Assembly (NCBI RefSeq): GCF_000315625.1
Contig: NW_005434566.1
Span: 140,903 to 204,902 of the forward strand
Source of the DNA: Guillardia theta CCMP2712
Lineage: Eukaryota > Cryptophyceae > Pyrenomonadales > Geminigeraceae
Reading direction: 5' to 3'
Length of the DNA stretch: 64,000 bases
Part shown: in pieces, positions 1 through 10,245 of the stretch
How positions within the stretch are numbered: the stretch's first letter is position 1
Layout of the letters: every line of letters begins with the position of its first letter
Notes under the pieces: model-generated
The model's database searches: none
What the model was told of the DNA's origin: nothing
Seen by the model: only the letters and a program-made list of their open reading frames with translations
Translations under genes and position numbers: made by a program

Positions 1-1
1 C

Positions 2-86
2 ATGAACGCCCTCCCTTCCTTCTACTCGCTCCTCTCGCGCTTCTCCAAGGAGGATGTAGAGTTCGGTTGTTGCACCCTCCTCCTCC

Positions 87-173
<87 letters not shown>

Positions 174-2570
174 TCCTCCTCCTCCACCCCCTCCTCCTCC
201 TCGACGCTGACGCTGACGCTGACGCCACTGGCAGCCACTCAGAGCCTCCAGCAACTCGGGGTCATGGTCAAGAGGAAGAGGACAGAGCTCAACTTCGCGC
301 TCTCGCATGCAACCGAGAAGCTGCTGCATCCCTCCAGCTGCTTCCGCCGTGTCCAGCAGGAGGTTCAGCAGTCGCTCGGGCAGGACCTGCAGCCGTTTCT
401 CAGCTCATCCGACCTCATGTCCAAGTGCCGGGGAGGAGAAGTCGCGAGCTTCCTGCTGCTCCAGCTCAAGGGGCTGGTGGAGGCGCTAGCACAGGTCCCG
501 CCTGACATCCTCGACGATGGGAAGAGGAGGAGGACGGAGGAGGGGGAGGGAGAGGAGCAGCGGAGGAACGGAGGAGGAGGAGGAGGAGGAGGAGGAATTT
601 CCTCGCACATCCTTCAGACGATGTCGGAGGGACTCCAGGCAGGGAAGGGGGAGGACTTGGAGCAGGTGAGACGAACACGGAGGAGGTTGAGAAGGAGTGA
701 GGGAGGAGAGGTAGCGAGAAGAGGATACGGTGAACAGGCAGAGAAGGAACGGGAGTGCAGAGGAGGTGAGAGGGAGGAATGGAGAGGTAGAACGGGTGGA
801 GAGGAGGAGGATGGGGGGAGAGGAGGAGGAGGAGGAGGTGGAGGGGAGGTAGGAGGGGAGGAAGGAGGGGAGGGGGGGCAAGAGGAGGAGGAGGAGTGAC
901 GGTTGTGACAGCGGCAGCCCCTGCCTGAGTGCGTCATCGTGCTCGAGAACAACTGTGACTCCTCTTCCTCCATCTTCGGCCCCTTCGGCAGCACCGACGA
1001 CTCCATAGCCTGCTACCTCACGGACTTGTGTGGTGCCGGTGAAGAGGACGAGGAGGATGGACAGCAGGAGGATGCAGCCGACCTGCTGCTTCTTCCTTTC
1101 TGGAGGCGAGATGGCAAGAAGGACGAGAAGGAGAACGAGGAGGAGAGGAGGAGGGCAATGCTGTGGCTGGAGAAACTTTCGTGCTGGATAGCAGAGGAGA
1201 AGGAGGAGGGGGCTTCGGTGCAGCAGCTGCAGCAGCGCGCTGAAGGAGAAATGACAGCCGTCGGACCTTGGCCGGTATGCTGGAGGCTAGCTGGAGGAAG
1301 AGGACAGAGGGGAGGGGAGCGAGGGAGGGGGGGAGGAAAAGGAAGGGGGAAAGGAGGAGCAGAGGAGAGCAGAGGAGAACAAAATACGAAAGCAGAGGAG
1401 GAGGAGGAGGAGGAGAAGGAGAAATTGATCAGAAACCAGGAGGGATCGACCCTGCAGGACGCCCTCACCACCCTGATGAATCAGGTGGGAGAGAGCTGGG
1501 GGTGTTGTCGAGCTTGACGTGCCGCAGGGAGAAGTCGTGGAGGTGGGGGGGATGGTGGAGAAGAAGTTAGTGGCAAAGAAGCACTCGAGCATCTGGATGA
1601 TGGAGACGGAGGACGCTCCTCCTGCCCAGGCTGCTGGGGACGCGGAGCAGGCGGGCGCTGACATGGGAGCGTCCCGGAGGGCAGCAGAGGCGCTGCGGGA
1701 CCCACAGGTCCCTTCCTCCTCCTCCCTCTTCCCCCTCTCTCGTTCCATCCGTCCACCTCCTCCTCCTCCCCTGCTTTCCTTGTTTGTTCTCCCCTCTTGC
1801 TCTCTTGCTCCTCCTTGTCCTCCTCCTCCCCTTCCTCCCTCCTCCCTCCTTGGTTGCTGAAACTTGCGGCAGGTGCTTGTGCCATGGTTCACGGTGAAGG
1901 GCGAGGAGAACGAGGAGGCGCTAGAGGCGCTGGTAAGAGTTACTGCTCCACCCTCCCCTCCCTCCCCTCCCTCCCCTGACACTCCTTTCAGAAAGCTTCA
2001 GTGTGCGAGCGCGTCTGGCAGAACCCTGGGATCCCCGAGTCTCATCTGAGAAGTGAGTGGAGGAGATGGAGTCGGAAGGGTGGAGGGAAGGGGCACGGAA
2101 CAGAGCAGAGGGGAAGGAGCAGCTGCGGAAGGAGCGAGGGCGGAGGATGCAGAAGGAACCAAGGAGGGAGTGACTGGTGCTTCAGGCAGATATTTCATGC
2201 TGAACCCGAGAACTCTCGGGGACGTGCTCGTCATCCTCGAAGTCTGTCTCCTCCCTCTGCCTTCTTCCTTCTCACTCCTGGAGCAGGCGGAAGGCAAGGT
2301 CGAGGTCCGAGCTCTCCACGTCCCACAGGTTGACCGTGCTGTTAGCCCGAGACTCTCCTGACCGCTGCCTGCAGTGCTCGCTCGCTTCTCCTCCCCTCCC
2401 GACCATCTTCGAGTCGTATGCGAGAGCCTCGGAGTTCGGAGGAAGCTTCTCCGCCGCCAACCCCTCCGTGTCTCGAGGTCTGTCCTCTCCTCGTGTGCAT
2501 GGTTCGCTCATGCAGCATGTCAGAGAGGTACCTCTACCCCAAGCGCGTGTCCTTCAAGCCCCTTCTCTGA
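2..2570 (+). CDS. Unrecognised multi-exon gene, 5' end at window edge
   Basis: I do not recognise this protein. Exons joined by GT-AG sites in compatible phase are: 2-65 (MNALPSFYSLLSRFSKED...), 235-665, about 908-1275, 1440-1484, 1525-1708, 1874-1930, 1991-2050, 2188-2250 and 2287-2328. Most introns are phase 0. Exon 1 ends in phase 1 and joins exon 2 (ATQSLQQLGVMVKRKR) cleanly, so the first ATG at base 2 may be internal and the gene may begin upstream. The middle is acidic and Glu-rich, with a poly-Gly stretch coded by GGA repeats around residues 115-125. Later exons include VLVPWFTVKGEENEEALEAL and RYFMLNPRTLGDVLVILE. The 3' end is unclear: one plausible last exon reads YLYPKRVSFKPLL and stops near 2570, another frame runs to 2646. 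The (CT)n run at 91-170 lies in intron 1. A coding gene is likely; its function is unknown. Confidence 0.6.
91..170. repeat. (CT)n microsatellite in intron 1
   Basis: Uninterrupted CT dinucleotides just after the donor at 66-67. The run forms most of the first intron and is flanked by CTC/CTT-rich sequence. It is a pyrimidine-rich tract upstream of the acceptor at 233-234. Confidence 0.95.
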
Positions 2571-2707
2571 CCTCCTCTGCTTCCTCTCGAGCATCTGCAA
2601 GTACGTGTACACTAAGGTTCCATATAAGCTTTACCAGCCTCGCTGAGGGCTATCAACTACTCGCACGTCAACGGCTATACATACCTACTCCCACACGCTT
2701 CTCCCCC

Positions 2708-3493
2708 TCACCCCCTCCTGTCTACCACCTTGGCATAGAACCTGGCTCCGCTGCTGGAGGACGCCGAGTACTTGCGGAGAGGACCTCGCTTGTTGGGAAG
2801 CACCTCGCTACTCACAGGACTTCTCCGGCTCGCCCGTCCTAGAGGCGATCTGTCTTGGTGTGCCGACCACGAGTTGGATCGAGGCAGCTGCGCGTCTTCC
2901 TGCCCTGACATAGAGAAGCTGCGCGTGCGCATGTGGGCGATCGTCGACTCGAACTCAACAGTCTGGTGCGAGATGCTCGACTCTGTGCGGGAGAAGTTCC
3001 CGCCGCTAACCCAGTGAAACCTGCTCTGCGCATCTGGAGATGTGTCCTGCATGTGAAGCTCCCCCATGGACCGCGTCCTCGGCAGGAAGAGCGGCGAGCT
3101 CTCTCCCTTAGAGTCTCCGTCCGTCTCTTGATCGAGGTATGAAGTGGAATTGCTGCCCAGAGAGTTGGTTCTTGAGTGAGACTGCCGCAGGTCCCCCAGG
3201 TACCTGGAAGGAGCATCCGTATCCGCTCGATCAGCATGGTCGGAAAGATACTTGGAGCCTTCATGTTCAGGTGTGCCATGTTGGGCATCTTGAGCAGGCG
3301 AGCCAACGGAGCAAATGTCATTTTCGAGCTTCGCTATGCGGCTTTCGAGCTGTTGCATCCTTATCATCGAGCGATACAGGAGGTACATCGCAACCACAAG
3401 ACCTGATACCAACAACGCCAGGGCGATCAAGGAGGCTCTTGAGGCAAGAGTTAGCACGCACAGCTGCTCCAATGAAGTTGCCTCGTTGCTCAT
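2708..3493 (-). CDS. Single-pass membrane protein with Ser-rich tail
   Basis: One uninterrupted 261-residue frame on the minus strand. I do not recognise a family. Residues about 16-42 form one strongly hydrophobic helix (LTLASRASLIALALLVSGLV and on), preceded by a short acidic N-terminus. A possible short coiled coil follows (RMQQLESRIAKLENDI). The rest, about 200 residues, is hydrophilic and Ser/Arg-rich with repeated RS.S motifs (TRSMGEL, RTRSFSMSG, LPRSNSWSA), which look like basophilic kinase or 14-3-3 sites. This suggests a membrane-anchored protein with a disordered, phosphorylatable tail. It converges with the upstream plus-strand gene. The start is the first Met of the frame, and no upstream exon was evident. 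The codon pattern and the coherent membrane segment support a real gene. Confidence 0.6.
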   Translation of the reverse strand: MSNEATSLEQLCVLTLASRASLIALALLVSGLVVAMYLLYRSMIRMQQLESRIAKLENDICSVGSPAQDAQHGTPEHEGSKYLSDHADRADTDAPSRYLGDLRQSHSRTNSLGSNSTSYLDQETDGDSKGESSPLFLPRTRSMGELHMQDTSPDAQSRFHWVSGGNFSRTESSISHQTVEFESTIAHMRTRSFSMSGQEDAQLPRSNSWSAHQDRSPLGRASRRSPVSSEVLPNKRGPLRKYSASSSSGARFYAKVVDRRG

Positions 3494-3930
3494 CCTTGAC
3501 CTTGGCTAGCAGAGCTACTGTGAGTAGTTCAACCGTAGATTGCAAGCGGAGCTCCGTTCATGACCCGATAGTAGTCGAAATGAGTGCTCCTTGTTGAGCT
3601 CAACTCGAACGCGGCATGTAATGTCTTTCCGATCAACTTGCCCAGTATTTTCGCTTCCTTCGCTTACTTCCTTGCTTGTTTCAAATGCATCCTCGTACTT
3701 CCATCACGTTTCTCACGTTGAACGAAGGAGTCTACCAAGTTGTTCAATCTCCCACTTGAAGCGCGTTGCTCGGACTTCTTTCTACTTCATCATCTCCTCC
3801 TTCCCTTCCTCTCTTTGCCTTTGTTCTCAGTCTCTCCCCTCCTCTCTCCTCGCCTCTCCTATCCTCGCTCTCTCCTCCTGCTCCACCTTCTCCCTTCGAC
3901 CCCACCTCCTTTCCAAAGAGATTTTCTGAG
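3494..3930. other. Intergenic, pyrimidine-rich
   Basis: Increasingly C/T-rich sequence leading into the TACCCC tract. The open frames here are low-complexity Ser/Leu/Pro strings. I see no gene or RNA. Confidence 0.6.
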
Positions 3931-4560
3931 TAACCCTTACTTGATACCACCCCTACCCCATCATCATCCCATATTTACCAGTGATATCATGGGTCCTATT
4001 TGTACCCCACCCCACTGAATATACGATGACACACCCCCTACCCTTGCGACTCTATTTACTACCACCCTACCTAGCCCTTGTTCCGTGAACTTTACTGTGT
4101 CCCCCTCAATTATTGTTTTAAAATGTCCTAGGAGTGCTAGGACCTCCCTAACAACAGTATCAAGAATTAAGTTTACGGAGGTCTTAGCTTATTCTAGGAC
4201 CCTCATGGAGAAAGCTACGACTAGGTCCTTAGTATCATAAGAGTTTACTTAAAAAAAAACGTGTCACCACCCACCCCTTAAAATTGAATCATTCCCGTCC
4301 TTGTTCCTGACCACCACCCCCATTGTTCCTGTAATTTATACCCTAATATCGTCATTTGCGGTCCAACATCCCACCCTACCCACCCCGCAATCATTCAGAC
4401 GTTCCCAGAGAGTGGGGAATGACTTTCGTAATACCCTACCCCTTATGTAAACTAGAGCTCTCCAACAACCACCGGGTACTTTCCAAATACCATCATATAC
4501 CACCCCACCAGATCAAATTTCACTTTTTCGGTTCTACCACCCCCCTCTGATGTTAATTGA
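3930..4560. repeat. TACCCC/CCACCCC tract 1
   Basis: The top strand is dominated by irregular C-runs in the contexts TACCCC, CCACCC and CACCCC, separated by short A/T-rich spacers. There is no fixed period. A small inverted repeat, GTCCTAG...CTAGGAC, lies at 4127-4145. The tract abuts the GC-rich island that starts near 4560. The same sequence type recurs at seven other places in the window. Confidence 0.75.
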
Positions 4561-5870
4561 TCACCAGCGGCCGGAACCGGCGGGCCAGTAGTAATAAACT
4601 TTGAGTAAAGAAAACTCCGGTTTGCCTTTCTTTTTCCGTTGAACGGAGAGTCCGTCCGATCCGAGTCACCGTCATTTAACTTAACTTTGAGTAAAGGCAC
4701 CGTCACGGTCGGGCCCCGCCGCCCCGGCGGCGTTCGGGCGGCGCGGCCCGGCGGCCCGACCCGGCCCGGCCCACCGGGCCGGGGCCAGGGCAATCCGATC
4801 CGTGCCCCGGCCAGCGGGCAACCCGGGGCCAGGCCCGGCGCGGGGCGCTCAGGCTCTCGGACGGGGCCGCCTTCGGCGGCGGCCAAGTTAGCATCGACGC
4901 CCTACTAGCGGCCGCCGCTAGCATCCGGAGTCCGGGGCCGGCCAGCCTCTGGCCGCATCAGAAAGCCCGGCCCGGCCTCCGGCATTCAATGATTCCGAGC
5001 GACGGTTCAACCGGGTCAGTGAACGGTTCTGCAGTGCGCCGGCCCGGGCGGGCACCAGAATTGCGGGGCTACGTCACTGATGCTCGGAAGAATCCTGACT
5101 GAGGCATTGTGACCGTAGTACTGTGAAAAAATGTCACGTTCAAGAGACTTGAGTCGGAGTCGGAGGCTGCCAGTGAGAGCCTCGGAGGCAGGGGGGGGGT
5201 GACGCCGGGTTCTCAGAGTCTAGAACGGCGGGAAACTTGGCCATGACCGGCGAGGCTCCGAGCGGGCAGGCGGGAGTCGCGCGGCCCGACGGTGGCATCA
5301 CTGAGTCACCCGCCGCGCGGCCCCGGGCGCCGCGCCGGCCGGGCGGCGGCGCCGCTCGGCCCGCCGCCGGGAAGCGGCTACTCACCGTCCGATCACTGTG
5401 TGAGTCGGTCACTGTCACTGATTGGAATACGCCATGACAGTGACCCGGCGTGCTACGGTGACTCGTCGCGGAGTCGGCGAGGGCCGAGCCGGGTCACCGT
5501 CTCGGACCGTACTCCCCGAGCCGGGCCCCGGCGGCCGCCGCCGAGGCCGCGGCCGCGTGGATACCCGGTTATCAGTATGATAGGCGCGGCCGGGCCTTTC
5601 CTGGCAATCGGGCAAGACGGTTCAAAGTTACCGTCGGTAGTACGTGACTCAAAGTTTAGATTTCTCGGCGGTGGCCGTACGAAGCCAACGGTCTCCGACG
5701 CTCCCGTACCGTAGTACCGTACGGCGGCACTCATCCGTGACTGCCGGGCACTCCGTGACTAGTGCCACTTAACGTACTGGCAGCTTAACTTTGAGTAAAG
5801 ACGGCAGCCTGAGTGATAAGCCGGGCGGCCGGGCCGGCCGCTAGGGCGGCCGGGCCCGGACAGCGGGCTG
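4560..5870. other. GC-rich island 1 (GTGAC/GTAC/GGCCCGG words)
   Basis: Composition changes abruptly to very GC-rich, CpG-dense sequence built from recurring short words: GTGAC/GTCAC, GTAC and GTACGG, GGCCCGG, GGCGGC. The motif TAACTTTGAGTAAAG, or a copy differing at its first base, occurs near 4596, 4682 and 5786, with a partial inverted copy at 5647. Long frames occur on both strands but are Arg/Pro/Gly strings without domains, so I do not call genes. No transposase or RNA gene was recognised. Related islands lie at 16250-16690 and 43730-44665. Confidence 0.7.
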
Positions 5871-7334
5871 GGGAGAATGTTTTAATAATAATAATTATTA
5901 ACGCAGGCCAAATTTAATTTCGCGCATATATATATCTTTTATTTTCTATTTTTACTGAAATTGAATTTTTTGCGTATTATTATCTCCCCTCAGCGAAAGA
6001 TTGAACTCGAGAGAGAATCCCCCGACAAGATTTCAATTCTCTCCCAAGTACCTGCAATTTGATGCTGAATTCCATCGGAGATTTGGAGTTACTGAAGCCT
6101 GCCCCTCTTCTATCCGTAGCGTCAAGGGGTGGAACCTGGCGGCTGCAACGACGACTGCACGCACGCACGCACGCAAACTTATTTATTACTACTCTGTGAT
6201 CAAGTCAAAAGGCGTGCCTCCTTGATCTGTGACTTTGAAATTTTACAGAAAGATTTGAATTATAAGGGAGCTAGTAGCAGACCCTGCTGACAGGGAGTGA
6301 CAACTTCTGTTCTGCGTCCTATCGGAAAAGGGTCTGATCACCCCCCAATATTCCCTTGGAAGGACCCCTACAGAATGACATGTAGTAAAGTATCCGGAAA
6401 AATGACCGACAACGGAATTTGAAATTTCAGCATAATATTTCAAAATACCAGGAGCATAAATGAAGCAACGGAATTGCGGCTTTCCGGTGCTGCTCGCTCC
6501 GATCAGCCTCTTTTCTGCCATCAGGTTTTCCTTGCTGCCTGTCCTAAGGTCGGGAGCGACTCAACTGATAAACCTCCTCCCCTATCGTCTCGTCGCTCAC
6601 TCCTCTCTCAATGCGTCTTTGACTCTCCTTCTCTCTTGGCTCGCAATTTCCTCCGACCTCAAGTCTTCATGCATGAATCCTGAAGGCCTCTTCTACGTGC
6701 TCAAACTCTTTGTTTCATGTGATAGGAGATATTTCTGCTGCTCTCACAACCGCCTTCATATTTTGCTCTCACTTTTGCTGATCTGCTATGCTATCCAGGC
6801 TCTGACAGTCTTTCCTCTCCAGTTCATGAAGCCGCGATCAAGTTGAGGAAACTACATCCACCCTTCTCCACCCATCCAGTATACGCTCCCTCCCCCTTCC
6901 CCACTGTTTACCTCTCTCTCCCCTCCCCTTTCTTGTCACCTCGACGTTCCTTGTCCGCGTTCAAAGTTGCCCTCCTCCCTTCCTCGGCCTCCTCCTCCTC
7001 CCCCTGCCTCGTCCCTTCCATACCAGTCCATGACGAGTATTTTAAATATGTTCTAATTATATAATGTTTTAGTTATAATAAAAGAATGGTTCTCCCCCAC
7101 CCCCCAAATTCCCCTCCTCCTGGCGATCTCGGCTATCCTGCACTGTCTCAACCGAAGGCCCCTCTCTCCCTCTCTTCCCCGCCCTCTCTCCCTGCACCAT
7201 CCCTCCCTCTACTCCTGTAGAGCCTCTCAAGGCACTCGCATCTGGGTATGCACCGCAACGCCATGCTGTGTGCCTCTCGTTACGGTTGAAGGGCTGGCCC
7301 AAGCGATCGTAGCTGCGGTGCAACCGACAATACC
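5870..7334. other. Intergenic region before the Zn2Cys6 gene
   Basis: The left part is AT-rich (ATAATAATAATTATTA and TATATATAT near 5880-5935), followed by unique sequence. A 128-residue hydrophobic frame at 6460-6846 (+) is possible but unsupported. Sequence from 6880 to 7200 is C/T-rich and probably includes the 5' flank of the gene at 7335. Confidence 0.5.
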
Positions 7335-8717
7335 ATGGAGGACTGCCCTGCTGATCTGCGACATTTACTGGAAAGCAGTCTGATCCGCTCCAAGGCCAGA
7401 CGCCTTCCATGCTCGAGGTGTCAGCAACTCAACTTGGATTGCGACTCCTTCAGACCATGCAAGCAGTGTTCTAAAAGCGGCCACAAAAACTCATGTGACG
7501 CTGTTCAGGAATTGACGTCGGCTTGTTCTGCCTGTAAGGTATCAAAGGTGAAATGTGACAGGAAACGACCTTGCTCCAACTGCATTAGACGTGGTAAAGG
7601 GAGTGAATGCTGCGATCCTCCAGCTGGAGGGTCTTGGGCGGAGCTAGAGGAAAGGAGGCTTGTGCGTTTGTCCTCGTCATCAACAATTCAGCAACCGGAG
7701 ACTCCATTGGCAGCTCCTTCACATGTAGACGTGTGGTCTGACTTTGCGCTCAGCTCGGATGGAAGCGACAAGCAGGTTGGAAGCCTTTACCCGCTCTTGG
7801 TCAAGATGTCGCAAGCAGGCTACTGTAAAACTTCTCTGCTAATGATGATCAATAGCATGGGCCCTGACATCAGATCCGCCATGTGTGCCGTTGTGGAAGG
7901 GATCATGAAGAAGCCTATCAGCGACTGGAGAGTTGGTGCTTCCCTCAGCGCTGCGAATAGCAGCGACGCAGTTTACCTGCGGAATTTCGCAAAGTTGAAA
8001 GAGTCCAAGCTCAGCCTCGGGTACTGGACGGTCCACTGGCGGCCGGGGGGCATGCTGCGAGAAAAGATCGAGATCAGCAAGGGGCTGGGGCATCTTCTGA
8101 AGCGAAACCCGGAGGAAATCCTCTCACGGGCCGCAAGCTGCGAGTTTGAGCTGCCGTCGTCAGACCTTGAGTTCCTGTGCGTTCTGCTGGAAGACCTGTA
8201 CTGCTTTGCTGACACCACCATGGTGCGGTACGGGAGGGTCTGCCGACGATGCCCAGGCAGCAAACTCGGGGAGTCGTGCTTTGTGCGGGTGCTCTCGGTG
8301 AAGAGCATCGATGAGCAGAAACGGCTCATCTCCTCCACTCACTCCATGGAGCTCCTCGATGCCAACGACTGGGACAAGCTTCATCATGACCCTTCCTCCA
8401 AGTGAGCTTGCTGAGCAGCCTTTTTGTATTGGAGTGGATACTGACTCGTGTACCTACCCACAGCAGGTGCATTTATCTCCAGCTCATGTACTCCATGGGA
8501 GTGGTGAGGACGGCAGAAGAGCTTCTAGATCGACACAAGCAAGACATGGTGAGGGACCCGAGGGATGATGTGTTGTCCATGTCAGACTGATTGTTTCTTC
8601 CAGCTCTTTGACGAGAACTTCGCCAACATGTTGCAGAGCCAGGAAGGGAGGTACAGGATGAAAAAGGTGGCTGAGTTCATTCGAAACAAGTTCTCAGCTC
8701 TGCTCGAGCCGGTGTAG
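7335..8717 (+). CDS. Tandem Zn2Cys6 transcription factor
   Basis: Predicted nuclear DNA-binding regulator. Exon 1 is 7335-8401, exon 2 is 8464-8548 and exon 3 is 8604-8717; all junctions are GT-AG and in phase, giving about 395 residues. Two consecutive binuclear zinc clusters lie at roughly residues 26-54 and 63-91. Each has six Cys: the first runs CSRCQQLNLDC...CKQC...C, the second CSACKVSKVKC...CSNC...C, with basic residues between Cys 2 and Cys 4 of the second. Zn2Cys6 proteins usually carry one cluster. The middle (LGHLLKRNPEEILSR) is faintly PAS-like, but that is inference. The C-terminus (YRMKKVAEFIRNKFSALLEPV) is charged and helical. The intron 1 acceptor is CACAGCAG, a tandem NAGNAG site. 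The ATG lies just after a C/T-rich leader. The zinc clusters are clear; the targets are unknown. Confidence 0.88.
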
Positions 8718-10245
8718 CAACGGCCAGTTGTAATCGTCGAGCCCAGCAAGTTGCTACGGGCGACCCAACTCTCAAGTTCGCGGCTACCCATGCAATGCGT
8801 TGATGTGCAACTCAAATGTCAGTTCCTTCGAGATGTCTGGACTTTGGATTTAGCTCCATGTCCATATAAATTGACATGTTATCAGAATCTCATGTGTTTG
8901 TATGACAGCGACCGAGACTAGAGCTTATAAAGAGGTCTGTGAGCCATATCAAGACTGATGCTCCAGAACTCGAAATCAATTTCTCCTTCTGTTTCTATCC
9001 TTGCCCTGGCCATGTCCTCCGTGCTTTCGTAGCATATGATATCTTTACCGTATCTTCATGTCTCTACCTCTGCACCTCCCTCTGCGCTTTCCTCCCAGTC
9101 CCTGTCCCTGTCATTGTTTCACAACAACTTTGTTCCTTTCATCATCCCCAGTCTTGAGACAAAATATCGTAAGACGACAATCGCATGAATACATTCTCAT
9201 GGAATCAGCCCGGTAGCTGCTTGCTTCCCTTCCCCTCCACTTCTCTCCCTTCATCTCTTCACTCCCCTTTCTATCTGCTCCGCTCCGATCCGCTCCGCTC
9301 CTCTCCTCTCCGCTCCTCTCTTCCCCTCTCGTCTCGTCTCGTCTCGTCTCGTCTCCTCCCCTCCCCTCCCCTCCCCTCTCCTCCCCTCTCGTCTCGTCCC
9401 CTCCCCTCTCCCTCGTCTCGTCTCGTCTCGTCTCCTCCCCTCCCCCCCCCCTCTCCTCTCCTACTCTTTCGTCCCCTCTCCTCTCCTCTCCTCTCCTCCC
9501 TCTCCTCTCCTCTCCTCTCCTCTCCTCTCCTCTCCTCCCCTCTCCTCTCCTCTCCTCTCCTCGCTCTCCTCCCCTCTCATCTCCTCTCCTAGCTCTCCTC
9601 TCCTCTCCTCTCCTCTCCTCTCCTCTCCTCTCCTCTCCTCTCCGAGATCGGGTCGTCTGAACGGCGGTCAGCGTCTGCCCCTTTCTGCCGCACTTTTAAG
9701 ATTCGATATTCCACATAATTTTGAAACTTTGGGGTCAAAATCTGACTTATTTCATCAAAGTTTCACTCTGATTTGGATCGGATATTTCAAAATTAAAAAT
9801 TATTTCTGGTACTTGCTCAACTTCCTAAATTCCCCTCAGTTTCACTGGCCGCTGCAATGCAGAGGACGGGGATGGCGGGGGGATGGCGAGCGCGGGGTGG
9901 AGATGGGGAGGAGAGAAGAGACAGGGACGATGCAGAGTTGAGGCGTCCAAACTCATGGGAGATGAAGGATGAAGGAGGTCAAGTGAAGCAGGGGTGTAGT
10001 TTCATCGAGAGATTTTAGCACAGTTCTGTGTTGGGGGAATCGGTCAAAGCGTAAACGAAATGGTGCACTTGTGAAGAAAGGGAGGGAAATTATTGACTAA
10101 CAATTGAGATCAAAGTGATGATGAAAAGAATGCCACATCTTGCAGTCCAAATCAAGAATACCTCCGGATATGATCTAGATTCCTTTCCTGCAAACCCATT
10201 CCCCTTGTGCATTGAAGTGTTGTATGACTTGCAAGCCCACAGGAG
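8718..10245. other. Intergenic region between Zn2Cys6 and RING1-like genes
   Basis: Unique AT-richer sequence on both sides of a pyrimidine satellite (9225-9642). Short frames such as 8939-9157 and 9729-9941 have no recognisable domains. No gene is supported. Confidence 0.5.
9225..9642. repeat. CTCCT/CTCGT pyrimidine satellite
   Basis: About 400 bp of near-pure pyrimidine on the top strand. It consists of shifting blocks of TCTCG, CTCCC and CTCTC pentamers, and ends abruptly at the sequence beginning CGAGATCGGG. Confidence 0.9.

Noticed and set aside
264-899. Single exon read through to 899
   Set aside because: After 665 the frame becomes Arg/Glu/Gly repeat translation. A GT donor at 666 joins in phase to a coding exon at about 908.
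2272-2511. Minus-strand frame containing NSTVNLWDVES, resembling a WD40 strand
   Set aside because: Single short match opposite well-phased plus-strand exons, with no second WD repeat.
3930-4560. TACCCC tract as telomere or interstitial telomere
   Set aside because: No regular telomere-type repeat such as CCCTAAA; irregular spacing and multiple interior positions.
4639-5734. Several overlapping frames in GC-rich island 1
   Set aside because: Arg/Pro/Gly/Ala strings on both strands, typical of GC-rich DNA lacking stops; no domain or splice pattern.
6460-6846. 128-residue hydrophobic frame
   Set aside because: Leu/Ser-rich without a family match or coherent membrane topology; could be chance.
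9185-9592. 135-residue frame
   Set aside because: Translation of the CTCCT satellite.
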